A stretch of 64,000 nt of DNA, from positions 12,603,501 to 12,667,500 of the forward strand of contig NC_080566.1 in NCBI RefSeq assembly GCF_030253575.1, read 5' to 3'. This document shows positions 23,786 through 33,780 of the stretch, one piece after another; positions within the stretch are counted from its first letter, which is position 1, and every line of letters starts with the position of its first letter. A program made the translations under genes and the position numbers. Origin of the DNA: Rhododendron vialii (lineage: Eukaryota; Streptophyta; Magnoliopsida; Ericales; Ericaceae). The notes under the pieces are model-generated. The model saw only the letters and a list, made by a program, of their open reading frames with translations. It had not been told where the DNA came from and made no database searches.

Positions 23786-24023
23786 GGCCCGTTCCGGAAA
23801 GGAAAATAAGTTCTTATTTTTTAAGAAGACAATTTCAAGCTCAAAAATAATGTGTTTACGCAAATTATTTTCGTATCAATATGGATCTTGTTTGATAGAT
23901 CTCATTGAGATCTTTAATACGGTGTAAAAAAAATTGAAAAATTATTTTTCATTTACATTATTTTTGAGTTTAAAAATATAAAATAAATATTTATTTTTTA
24001 AAAAGGTGTTTCGGAACGAAGCC
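23786..24023. mobile_element. PIF/Harbinger-like MITE, copy A
   Basis: This 238-bp element starts GGCCCGTTCCGGAA and ends TTTCGGAACGAAGCC, flanked by TTA on both sides (23783-23785 and 24024-24026). The inner sequence matches the copies at 24629, 25329 and 42095. A TWA duplication with G/C-rich ends is typical of Tourist-like MITEs. Confidence 0.85.
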
Positions 24024-24310
24024 TTAGGAAATAGGGAAGTAACACTGTAAAAGGGGAGCAAGGAGTGAATACGTGACGGATGGAAAGAGATGGGACAGGG
24101 GACTGGGACAGAAGAAGTCGGGCAGGTGATCCGAAGCCAGTATTTCAAACTTTGAACTGACTTGTTCGCTAGCTCTTTTCTGCCAGCTCTGACCCATGCG
24201 AGCCAGCTGTCCACTGTACAGACTTTCCTTCCTCTAGGCTTTGCTAAACTTTAATACACGTTTGGACTACCTCTTGTCATTGTTCAATGCAACTTTCTTG
24301 AACAAAAAAA

Positions 24311-24607
24311 CTATGAGCAGAGACAATCCGAAGGGACAAACGCGTTTGGTTCCATTTGGATCCCGAAAAAATCTAAAAAAATATTCATAAATTTTTTAAT
24401 ATTATTTTATGGGATTTTGTAAAAAATCAGCTCCAATAGATATCCAAAAGTAATACTTACCGATATCTACTGGAGCTGATTTTTTATAGGGCCTCATAAA
24501 ATAATATTCAAAAATTTATGGATATTTTTTTAGATTTTTTCGGAATCCAAATGGGACCAAACGTGTTTGTCCCTACGAATTATTCCGCGGAGTGTCCATG
24601 CTCATAG
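24311..24607. mobile_element. Foldback MITE with long inverted arms
   Basis: The left end (CTATGAGCAGAGACAATCCG) and right end are imperfect inverted copies. The arms continue with GGGACAAACGCGTTTGGT-like, AAAAATCTAAAAAAATAT-like and ATCAGCTCCA blocks on both sides of a short centre near 24455. No transposase is present, and the target duplication is unclear. Confidence 0.7.
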
Positions 24608-24628
24608 CAGAGCTGTTGATTGAACTTA

Positions 24629-24867
24629 GGCCATTTCCCTCTCTAAAGGGAAATAAATATTTAAAAAAAAAAAAGATAATTTAAATTTAAAAATTATGTG
24701 TTTATACAAAAAAAATTTATCAATATAGATCTTGTTTGATAGATCTCATTGAGATCTTTAATACGGTGCAAAAAAAATTAAAAAAATATTTGTCATTGAC
24801 ATTATTTTTGAATTTAAAAATGTAAAATAAATACTTATTTTTTAAGAAAATGTTCTGAAACGGGGCC
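24629..24867. mobile_element. PIF/Harbinger-like MITE, copy B
   Basis: This 239-bp relative of copy A starts GGCCATTTCC and ends CTGAAACGGGGCC, between TTA duplications (24626-24628 and 24868-24870). It shares the inner phrase GATCTTGTTTGATAGATCTC. Confidence 0.85.
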
Positions 24868-25328
24868 TTATTCCTCATCTTTCATTTCAAAATAGTGAGG
24901 GACATGTACATTTCAAATACTTTTGATATTACCTTGTGCGTTTATACATTTTTATTTTACTTAGTTTTATAAAATTATGATGTCACAGTTTAACTCCGGT
25001 TTGACCGCGGTTGGACAGGTGATCTATCCACCTGGTCCCTTTTCCAGTTCGCTTACCGGCCCGGTTTTCAAAACATTGGTTCGAAGTTTTAAAAAAAATT
25101 CCTTTCTTTTGTTTTGTTTGAGAGAGAAGAGAAGAAAAAATGGCAAAATTGTATTCTATGAATAATAAAATTCCCTCCTTTCTTTTCTCGCATTTTCTTT
25201 TTACTGTAATTATTTTCTCTTTTGCTTGGCTCACTTTCTACAAGTTCCAAGCATAGCAGCATTGGTACCACAAACACATTTGTCGTCAATTTTTACAAAA
25301 ACAAGTCTAACAAACAAAATAGTACTAA

Positions 25329-25558
25329 GGCCCCATTCCCGAAATTTTCTTAAAAATAAGCAGTTTATTTCACATTTTCAAACTCAAAAATAATGTAAAT
25401 GAAAAATAATTTTTTTTTGCACCGTATAAAATATTCTGATGAGATCTATCAAACAAGATCCATATTAATAGAAAAATTATTTGCGTAAACAGATTATTTT
25501 TGAATTTGAAATTATTTTTTTTAAAAAAAATATTTATTTTGAATTGCGGAACGGAGCC
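25329..25558. mobile_element. PIF/Harbinger-like MITE, copy C
   Basis: This 230-bp copy is in inverted orientation relative to A and B. It starts GGCCCCATTCCCGAAA and ends TGCGGAACGGAGCC, between TAA duplications (25326-25328 and 25559-25561). Confidence 0.85.
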
Positions 25559-25561
25559 TAA

Positions 25562-26840
25562 TAGCTACATAGGGGTATCTTTTGAAAATGTTTGTAGCTA
25601 TGTGATCAAAAGAATAAAATGACGAGACTCGTAGTAGAGTACTCTACCAGCGACGAGACTCGGGACTCGGCTATACATGCGCCTTTCTTTTTAATTGGGT
25701 GGTCTCATTTGGTGGGGTCCAAAGAAGTGAATTTTTTCTACCAGTCAGAGTTTTTTTGGTCGCATTTAAGAAAAATCAAACTGATCGGCCACTAATAAAG
25801 AACCCAAGTACTTTCGCCCAATAACATTTAAAGCAGTATTGACTTTTCAGAATAAAATTTCAAGACAAGCATGTAGTCTAAAATCATGTGACTCTTTTAT
25901 ATCCGATAATTGTTATGTTTTGCGTCCATGATGCACATACACTTGACTTGACACAATGAACAAATTGAATGACCGGGAGTGTTTCCATTAACGAAAAAAG
26001 ACACTAAAAATCTAATGCATTTTATCATTTCGCTTATACTAGTAAATTTTTTTTAGTATTTTATCATCTTGTTTTCACTAACAAAAAAGTTGTCAACAAA
26101 ATTTTTTTTTGCTTCAGTAACTCTACTCACAAACCTATCAACAATTTATTTACTACCGGAAACAATTTAACATTTTTCAACAATTTATTCACTACGCGAA
26201 ATACTTAACAATTTTTCAATCACAAATAAAAATTTATAAATTTTTCACTACCTGAAACACCCCATTAGGTAACATTTTTGAACTCATGACGTAACCTATA
26301 TGAGCAGGGCCGCCCAGAGCTAAGGCGGACAAAGCTGCATGCTTAAACTTCCAAATTTTCCTCAAAATTAGGGCCTTAGATAAACAAAAGCAATTATGTA
26401 TATATAATTTAGTGCTTCGACAGCAAATGAGATAGTTATCCAAGCGAAAAGCTTAATTTTGCTATCTAATACTCCAGTAGTACATGATTCAAATTTTAGG
26501 AACCTCTCTTTCCCTTTTTTATAGGTACATATTTTTCCTTCACAAATTCGTCCTAACCCCTGATAATCTCAGATATTTTATATGAGAAACGGGAGTAGAT
26601 AATATCCTAATGTCGGTAACTTATCCTAGAAAATTTCAAGGGCTTTCCGTGGTCGGCTTTTGCCCCCACAAATGTAGACATCCGGCTCAATAAGAGCGTT
26701 CAAAAAAATTCCTTTATCGAAAGTGGGGTGAGAGTATTAGCTTTAGCTTTTGGACCATTTAAAATAAATTAAGTATGATTATATAGACACCCCCTCTACT
26801 AACTGAAATACCAGTGATGGCACCTTATACCCTCCGTTAA
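25562..26840. other. No gene seen; AT-rich spacer
   Basis: Only short frames without recognisable content are present. CAACAATTTATTCACTAC-like phrases recur around 26130-26250, a weak local repeat. Confidence 0.5.
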
Positions 26841-27005
26841 CGGTCGTTAATTAACCAAATAAAAATACATACATCTGCAGAACTTGCAATGAATGGGCGG
26901 TCGTTAATTAACCAAATAAAAATACATACATCAGCGGAACTCGCAATGAATGAGCGGTCGTTAATTAACCAAATAAAAATACATACAGAACTAGCAATGA
27001 GTCGC
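26841..27005. repeat. 57-bp tandem repeat, nearly three units
   Basis: Units begin CGGTCGTTAATTAACC at 26841, 26898 and 26955. The first two are 57 bp long and the last is about 6 bp shorter. Confidence 0.9.
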
Positions 27006-27251
27006 AGCATCCCTCTGTCAAGTGGGTGCCAATCGATTGATCTGACCGTTCATCTCGACAATTGACGACTCGAATTTTGACCGAGTAATGGATAATTCAG
27101 ATTTGTATGCGCTCAGATTCAATCCGAAATAAACGGCCGAATGCTACTCGGTGCCTGCCCGGCGGGGATGCTTAGCATAAGACTGGATAGAGGAGCGCAA
27201 CGTGGTACAGGAGAATAAGGAAGGTACAGTGTAATTTACCTACGTGAAACT
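27006..27251. repeat. Dispersed repeat shared with about 41760-41960
   Basis: The part at about 27040-27150 (phrases such as TTTGTATGCGCTCAGATT and a CCGAG...TAAACGGCCGA type run) resembles 41810-41930. No coding sequence is seen. Confidence 0.4.
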
Positions 27252-27253
27252 TA

Positions 27254-27478
27254 CTCTCTCCGTCCGAATTTAATAGTCAACCATTCAATTCTAACTAAAT
27301 AAAAAATACATTATATATTTAAATTGGTAATAAATTTTAATCCAATATAGATCTTGTTTGATAAATTTTAATTACTTCAATAAGATAATATTTTTAAAAT
27401 TATATAAAATATTATAAATTGATTGATTGAAAAATAATACGAATTTCAAAAAAAATTATTAAATTCGAACGGAATGGG
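27254..27478. mobile_element. Stowaway-like MITE
   Basis: This 225-bp element lies between TA dinucleotides (27252-27253 and 27479-27480). It begins CTCTCTCCGTCCGAATTTAA and ends with an imperfect inverted copy (AAATTCGAACGGAATGGG). The ends resemble the Stowaway consensus CTCCCTCCGTCC. Confidence 0.7.
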
Positions 27479-27480
27479 TA

Positions 27481-27979
27481 CATAATTTGCTTATTTAATT
27501 ATTATTTCCGTTGTTTGTGTACTTTTCTTTTTTTTTTTTTGGAATTCTTGAACTTATAGAATTCGTCTCTTTGAGAAAAATTAGAAACTGTACAAGTACG
27601 AATCAACTCGCAACAAAATTAGACAAGACAAAATAATTTAGAAAATTGGTTCAAATTGAATTATTCTTGTTTTTAGTGAACTACTTTCTCAATTTCTCAG
27701 TCATTATTGTTATACTACTTTTTAGATTTCTCTCATTAAAGATAAAAGTTGAAGCAAAAATTTGGAGCAGCAGAAACAATTCAAAGTAGTAAAAAAGTTA
27801 GGCCAAAGAAAGTAAAGAAAGCATCTAGGAATGCAGTAAACCTTCAAATGAATCATGCTAGTTTATGAAAATTCGAGAAACCAGAGACAGAATTTCAAAC
27901 TAAACAGTCAAAAGAACATTTTTTCTGATCATCATATCATCATACTTAAAATGAATGATCACAACAACAGGGCACTTTT
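27481..27979. other. 3' flank of the first GT34 gene
   Basis: This is AT-rich sequence with a T run at about 27528-27540. It will contain the 3' untranslated region of the minus-strand gene at 27980-29296. No other feature is seen. Confidence 0.45.
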
Positions 27980-29296
27980 CTATTTCTCCTTTTTGTAAGA
28001 CGAAAAACCAAAAGGGAGAGGGCAGAGGGAGGAGGAATTCTGCAGGTTCGGCCGCACGAAACCGTAGTTGCGAAGCACCTGATTATCGGCAAAATTCAAA
28101 GCCTTTTCCATCCCGATCCAGCATGCGTCGTCCGAGTACCCCGGGTGTTCCCCACTGCACGGCTGACACCCCGTAAAGTGCGTTATGAACGGCCGCATCC
28201 GTGCCCGATCGCCTCCTCCCTCCTTGCGGAACGCCTCCGCCATCACCTCCGCGTAGTGCTCGCTCACCTTTTCGGCGTGTCGCCTCCGCAGCTCCACCAC
28301 CTTTTTCTCTATCCTCGCGTAGTTGTCGATGATCTTATCGAACGAGTCGACGATTCCCCCCCAATACCCGCTTAACGTGTACTGATTCTCTATGTAAATC
28401 TTATCCCCCCACTTCTCTTTCTCTTTCAACAGCAAATAAATCAGACCCGATTGATCGTCTGATACCGGGTACGTCTTGTCGCTCAGCGTTTCCATCTGGA
28501 TCTTAGCCCAGTTCTCGTAGTTCGGAGTCTGTGGGCCCATCTCGGCCCACGCCTCCAAAAACTCCATCGACCATTGACAGTTTCGCAGGAAAAACACCCC
28601 GGCGTTCAACCCGACCCAACTCTTCTTCTCATAGATCAAGTTGGGCCACCCGTCCACCACGAGATTATGGTCTTTATACTTCTCAAACGGCGGCTTAAAA
28701 TCCATATCAGTAATCATTGCATCCGAGTCAATCCAAAAGATCCACTCAGCCTCCGGGTGGGCAACCATCGTAGCCCGGACTACGGGTATTTTTGCCCAAT
28801 AGCTCTTCATTTTCGGGTGAAGCAACGCGTTGTTGTAGAAGATATCGTAGCCGTGGATCCGACAGTAATCCACCTTGTTCTTGAACAGCCTCAAGTTCAG
28901 GTGATCGCCGATGGGGTTCTTGCACGGCCAAGGCTGCGACGCGGTGAGCATGAAGAGCCGGTTCTCTGCCCCCGCGGCGAACGACGGGTGGTGCTTCAGC
29001 CACTCCTTTCTCTTCTCGTCCCAGTTCTTGACCGGACTCCCCACCGTGTAAGTCAGGTCCGGGTCGTCGTAGAACGTGTGGTCGGCCGGGTCGTGGCCCA
29101 TGTTAACGCCGTGATCGTCCACGCCGGCGCAGTCCGGCATGGCCGCCGCCCCGTCTTGTTCCGGTGATATGGCCATCCTCCTTACGCTTAAGGTGGTTGG
29201 TAAGCTAGGGAAAGGCGAAAAAGTCCAGAGCATCAGCAGGGCCACCCCTGCTCCGCCTATGAAAATGGGTTTGCTCCGGCCTGCGGTTTTCACCAT
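27980..29296 (-). CDS. GT34 glycosyltransferase, GMGT/GT6-GT7-like (no intron)
   Basis: This is an intact single-exon gene of 438 residues. It is a type II membrane protein: a short N-terminus, a hydrophobic anchor at about residues 11-27, then a lumenal catalytic domain. Family marks are HDPADHTFYDDPDLTYTV and PVKNWDEKR (68-96), PCKNPIGDH (124-132), KNKVDYCRIHGYDIFYNN (139-156), the metal- and nucleotide-sugar-binding DSD (190-192, in FWIDSDAM), GLNAGVFFLRNCQWS (229-243) and HFTGCQPCSG (373-382). The YDDP...PVKNWDEKR block fits galactomannan galactosyltransferase and Arabidopsis GT6/GT7 better than the xyloglucan xylosyltransferases of the same family. The likely role is adding alpha-1,6-galactose from UDP-Gal to mannan in the Golgi. 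A paralogue lies upstream at 36733-39357. The substrate is inferred, not shown. Confidence 0.92.
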   Translation of the reverse strand: MVKTAGRSKPIFIGGAGVALLMLWTFSPFPSLPTTLSVRRMAISPEQDGAAAMPDCAGVDDHGVNMGHDPADHTFYDDPDLTYTVGSPVKNWDEKRKEWLKHHPSFAAGAENRLFMLTASQPWPCKNPIGDHLNLRLFKNKVDYCRIHGYDIFYNNALLHPKMKSYWAKIPVVRATMVAHPEAEWIFWIDSDAMITDMDFKPPFEKYKDHNLVVDGWPNLIYEKKSWVGLNAGVFFLRNCQWSMEFLEAWAEMGPQTPNYENWAKIQMETLSDKTYPVSDDQSGLIYLLLKEKEKWGDKIYIENQYTLSGYWGGIVDSFDKIIDNYARIEKKVVELRRRHAEKVSEHYAEVMAEAFRKEGGGDRARMRPFITHFTGCQPCSGEHPGYSDDACWIGMEKALNFADNQVLRNYGFVRPNLQNSSSLCPLPFGFSSYKKEK

Positions 29297-29691
29297 TTTC
29301 GCAACTCTTGCAACTACTCTGCCTATACCCTAGTTCTGAAATGAATCACGGAGGATTCTGGGGCTCAATTGTACAAAGTCATTGAAAACAGACAGGCCAA
29401 GACAAATTATCTTAGGAATAAGATATTCTTGGACTAAGTGATTGATGGCAGAACAGAGAGAGAGAGAGAGAGAGAGACAGAACAGGAATAAGAATCAGTA
29501 GGGGGGAGAGAGAGAGAGAGGGGCTAGTGCTGTGATTGCGGTATCAGTTGATACTTTTTATCAGATGTACAACTGTAAAACACAAAAATCTCCCTCAGAT
29601 AGATACTATCATACTACTGCTAGGAATGAAAAAGGGGTGATTTTGGCGCTCTCATTTTTGTTAATACCATTTCCCGTCGTGTCTTGAATTC
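29297..29691. other. Upstream flank of the first GT34 gene, with GA microsatellites
   Basis: The stretch holds the presumed 5' untranslated region and promoter of the minus-strand gene. Two (GA)n tracts lie at about 29455-29477 and 29505-29521; such tracts are common in plant leaders. No clear TATA box was found. Confidence 0.5.
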
Positions 29692-29961
29692 AGGATTGTA
29701 AATAAAGCGAGCAGTCTGCGAGCTCGGCTCGGTTTGACTTGTTAAGGCTAGGCTCATTTAATAAACGAGTCGAGTTCGAGCTCAAGTTTTCGGCTCGTTT
29801 AATGAACTAGCCGGCTCGTTCGAAAAAAACACGGCTCGTTAAAGGAGATTCGACTGGATTAAAGAGACTCGTTTAGTAAATGACTAAGTTTGGCTCGTTA
29901 AAAGCTCGGTTCGTTAAAGCTCGAACCGAGCTCAGTTCGGCTCAGCTCGTTTACACCCCTA
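29692..29961. mobile_element. hAT-like MITE
   Basis: The right end, read on the minus strand, begins TAGGGGTGTAAACGAGC; the left end begins CAGGATTGTAAAT. The inside is rich in GCTCG/CGAGC repeats (GGCTCGTTAAA, CGAGCTCGGCTCGG), the subterminal pattern of common hAT-type plant MITEs. GTCTTGAA on the left and GTCTTGAT on the right look like an 8-bp duplication. Confidence 0.6.
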
Positions 29962-31750
29962 GTCTTGATTATATAATTTATTTTGTGAGAGAATGAAAAT
30001 GACATTAACAAAAAATGAATGACAAAATCAATTCCCATGAAAAAGAGGGAAAAATCATCGTGTGGTCTCAGGGCACGTTACGTAATGTTTTTACATCTTT
30101 ATCAATCACACATTTTCATGAATCTATACACTCACTGGACCTGGGAGCAATGTGTTGAGACATTTTGTCTCATGTTTGATTATGCACTTCGCACCCACCG
30201 CGTGGTTTCGGTTCATTAAGAAATCAACGGTCTGATATTGTTGAATTTAGAACAACGGTCTGATTTTAATTGAACGTATAGATGTCTTACAAGTGAATGG
30301 GTGTGAAGAGAACTAATAAGTCTCGGGTGTGTTTTTTCAAACAGAGGGGGTGTTGCTTAAATGAAAGGGTGTGATCTCTCTCTTCCTAGTGATGTGAGTT
30401 TTTTCAAGGGATGTGCCTTTCAAAAGGGCACTTATGTATCTATATAAAGCTCATGTACCCAACATTTTTACTACACTGATTCATCTCTCTCTCACATATA
30501 GTTTACGGTAGATAAAAAGATTTCTTGAAAGTTTTTCAATTTTGTTAGTTGCAATTCTTCACTCAAAGGTTTTGTTGCATTCTGGAAACGGGTTTGTCTG
30601 AACCCAACAACAAACTCTACCAAGTAGGGGCATATTACGTTCTAACGATAGTGTATTTAGATACACTTCAAAGTCTTCAAATATCATCATCTCATTCTCT
30701 CCCAACACAAGGTGGTGCAGTGGATAAGAGAATCTGGACAATACGTAACGGTACTCCAAGACTACCGAATAAATTTTCCGAAAAGAGGAAGAGAAGGAAA
30801 AACAATTCCCAGTGGGATAATGATGTGTGAGTAAACAAAACAAAAAGGCTTGGAGGAATGTGCAAGGTAAGTGGGGTTGACTAGAACTCCGTAGATTGTG
30901 CTAATGGACACATGTGATTTTTTGGAATTCGTTGCTTTTAAGTTTTTTTATCATGAGATTCAAGACCTTGGGCTTTCGCTAATGGTCTTTGCCCTTGGTT
31001 TGAGTCTCGAGGGCGAGCTTACATATTCGAGCCGATGAAGTAGCGGTCGGATTTGAGTTTTGAGGGTGAGATTATAGATTCGAAATGATAGAGTAGCGGT
31101 CGGTCTTGTGTAATAAATTAACTCATTAACATCCTATCCTTTGACAAAAGAATTATTTTTTAAATCATTTTTTTATCACCAAGTTTTTTATCTTTCTTTT
31201 TTTTTTTTTTTGTCTCAAGTTTTTTATCTACTAGTATTTGTTTTGGTTATTTTCGCTTCTTTCTAAGCTGGAGGGACATTTGCAACTGGGTTTCACATGT
31301 TCATCTGGGAACGGGGAAAAAAAATTGCACTGGATCCAATTGGCATGCGGGATTCATGGCTTACCCCCAGGTGGTACGGCGATCAAGACGTCGTGCGATT
31401 CACACCCCCTTCGAACTTTGTCTTCTTGCGAAATCCGAATATGTTCCACGAGCATAGCATTTTTTTTCCCTCGACTAAAGTCAGCATTACTTTAATCAAA
31501 CCAAACAGAGTTCAATTAAGCATCTCATATGTCGGCTTTTTATTATTCACAAAGGAATCCAGAACCAATCCTCTCATGTAATGTGTTTCAAATCAAGGAC
31601 AGACTATAATAAATAATCAAGTTGAATTTTAATCAGATGACGATACACTTGGGAGAGTATAAATTTTGAGACAACAAGGAGGAGGAGAAACTTGTTTACG
31701 TTTTGTGCTCAGAAGATGATAAGGACAAGAAACATTTTTTTTTATCGTGT
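29962..31750. other. No gene seen; spacer
   Basis: This is AT-rich with short frames only. A two-copy degenerate tandem repeat of 53 bp (TTTGAGTCTCGAGGGCGAGC type) lies at 30999-31104. TATATAAAGCTCATGTACCC near 30439, followed by a CT-rich stretch, could be a promoter or a decayed LTR, but nothing downstream supports a gene. Confidence 0.45.
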
Positions 31751-32600
31751 AAGAAAGAAGGAAATATAAAAAAGATGATCGGAGAGGAAGTCGGTTTTCC
31801 CTCCAAATTCCCCAGATTCGTTACCAAATGGATCTACTAGGAGAAAAAAATAATGATGTTAAGAGGTGAATAGCAACAATTTAAAAATCATGGAGCGTAT
31901 GTATAAAAAGGAGAAAATGCAAGGATAGGGACTAACAAGTCTAATCTAATGGAGTAAAGTAGCATCGTTACTTTTTGTTCTTCTTTGCGTCCCTACGCGG
32001 AGTTTCTAATCAGTGATCTCATGTGGGTAAGAATCTGTTATGCTTGTCTAATGTTGTAAGATATGCTTGTTTAAGAATAAAAAAATATTTTAAAATTATT
32101 TTAGAAAGAAGAAAAGATTAAAAAATATGAAATGGAGAGGAAGTTGGGTTTTCCGTCTGAATTCCCTAGATTCATTATCAACCGGACCTGTCAAGTAACC
32201 AAACCAAACCAAATCGAGCCTTATGTCCCAATCAATTTGAGGTCAGCTACATGAATCTTTTTTCTCCATTGAGCTCTGTCAAGGACCACTTGTTCACTCA
32301 AACTCATTAGACTCATATCTTTTCACACAACATCTATTGTCAATTTAGGTCTTCCCCTCCCCATAGCGTTGCTACCTAAAGTTATCCAATCCGCTCTCTT
32401 AACTACTGTATTTCCAGGTCTACGGTAAAGGTGAATAGCAACAATTTAAATAAAAATCATGGAGCGCATGTATAAAAAGAACAAAATGCAAGGAGAGGGA
32501 CTATACGAGTGTAATCTAGTACTAAGTAGCATCGTTACTTTATGCTATTCTTGGCGTCCCAGAGTTTCCAATCAGTGATCTCATGTGGGGAAGAATCTGT
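31751..32600. repeat. Local duplication (about 290 bp), second copy split by a LINE fragment
   Basis: Copy 1 (31751-32038) and copy 2 (32103-32195 plus 32429-32600) share phrases such as GAGAGGAAGT, GGTGAATAGCAACAATTTAA, ATCATGGAGCG and AATCAGTGATCTCATGTGGG in the same order. The second copy is interrupted by 32196-32428. Confidence 0.8.
32196..32428 (-). mobile_element. RTE-type LINE 3' fragment
   Basis: On the minus strand the sequence reads ADWITLGSNAMGRGRPKLT and later SLSEQVVLDRAQWRKKIHVA. This is the C-terminal end of plant RTE-like reverse transcriptase ORFs (GRGRPK...W...DLAQDRAQWR type). It ends in a short GGTTTGGTTTGG tail, as RTE elements do, and contains in-frame stops. It is a severely 5'-truncated copy. 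Confidence 0.75.
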
Positions 32601-33345
32601 CTAGGCATAAAGAAGTCTGCTTTACAACTACTCCTATGTTCAGGTAACTTTGAAAAAGAGCAACAACCAAGTTCCCTCAACTGGTTGAAGATCACACAAA
32701 TTGGCCTTTCACTTGGCCTAATCCAACGGTTAGCCAAAAAGGCTAGAGATGGCAAAGGGAAGGATAAGGATCGGGGGACTATATCTTGACATGTTCCTCT
32801 CAATTGGGGGAGCCTAAAAAAAAAGGCTAGAGATGGCAAAGAGAAAAGGAATGGATCGGGAGACCATATTCCACCCATTCCTATCAATTTCGGGGATTCT
32901 CAATTGTCCCCACCGAAAAGCCAATGTCGATACTGAACAAATCACCCACACAAAATTATACCCGATTCACAGAATAAAAGAAGAATGTAGCTTATCCACA
33001 CAAAAAAAAAAAAAAGAAAAGAAGAATGAATGAAATCAAAGTGCAAGCAAGACATCGTAACCAACAAAAAAAAAAAAAAACAGTAGCATCCAACAAAGAT
33101 GACGCACAAAAAACTTTTTGCACGTTCATAAAGTGAGAAAATTTTTACATGTATTCTATAATATAAGAAATAATTTGAAGGTAAGAGGTAAGATATTATG
33201 GACGGAATGAAGTACATCTGCATATTTCAGCAAACTACAGGGTGGTTATGTACCCACTTTTGAATCATAGGAGGTGTATCCACATAGCCCCAAACCACGA
33301 GGGTCAAAGTGCACTTTGACCTAATCTTTTTCTAACTATTCTACA
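32601..33345. other. No gene seen; spacer
   Basis: This is AT-rich sequence with A runs at about 33001-33013 and 33066-33080. Nothing coding is supported. Confidence 0.5.
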
Positions 33346-33780
33346 ATAGTATTTTTTTTTGAAATGGCAACATATTAGTATTAGGAAAACTTTATAATGG
33401 GCACATCAAGTGAGGAGAGTGGGGAGGGAAAATCAATGCGCAGTTGATAAAAAAGACCAAGAGAGACAAAACCCAAACACCCCGGAGGGCCAAAGGCCGA
33501 ACTCCAAAAAATGGGTCAAGCCCGAACACATAAGGGCCATAAATTGTATACAGCCCAAGAAATACAAAAAGCTCAGCCCCAAAAAAAAAAAAAATGGGCC
33601 AAGCCCAACCCAAGAAAGCCCTAAACCTAACCCCAACCTAAAACTACTCAGTTTCAGCCGCAGCCACCCACACCACACCCCGATCAACACCACTCAGCCG
33701 GCAACAACCACAAAACAGAGAAGCACTGACGGCACGCGCCACGGTAAACCCTAGCAAGTGGACAGTGCTCATTGATGACC
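33346..33780 (-). repeat. LINE-like 3' end (minus strand)
   Basis: Read on the minus strand, this is a T/G-rich stretch that ends in ATATGTTGCCATTTCAAAA and an A run (33351-33360 on the plus strand, seen as T). The design is that of plant L1 3' ends, like 12697-13195. No reverse transcriptase is attached. Confidence 0.5.

Noticed and set aside
28574-29167. A 197-residue plus-strand frame inside the first GT34 gene
   Set aside because: It is the antisense shadow of an intact, strongly conserved gene with GC-rich third positions.
30430-30830. Possible solo copia LTR or small gene after a TATATAAAGC box
   Set aside because: No TG...CA ends, target duplication or primer site could be matched, and the 93-94-residue frames have no recognisable content.
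31238-31581. Two overlapping frames of 85 and 94 residues
   Set aside because: No motif or homologue was recognised, splice sites are unclear, and the surroundings are repeat-rich spacer.
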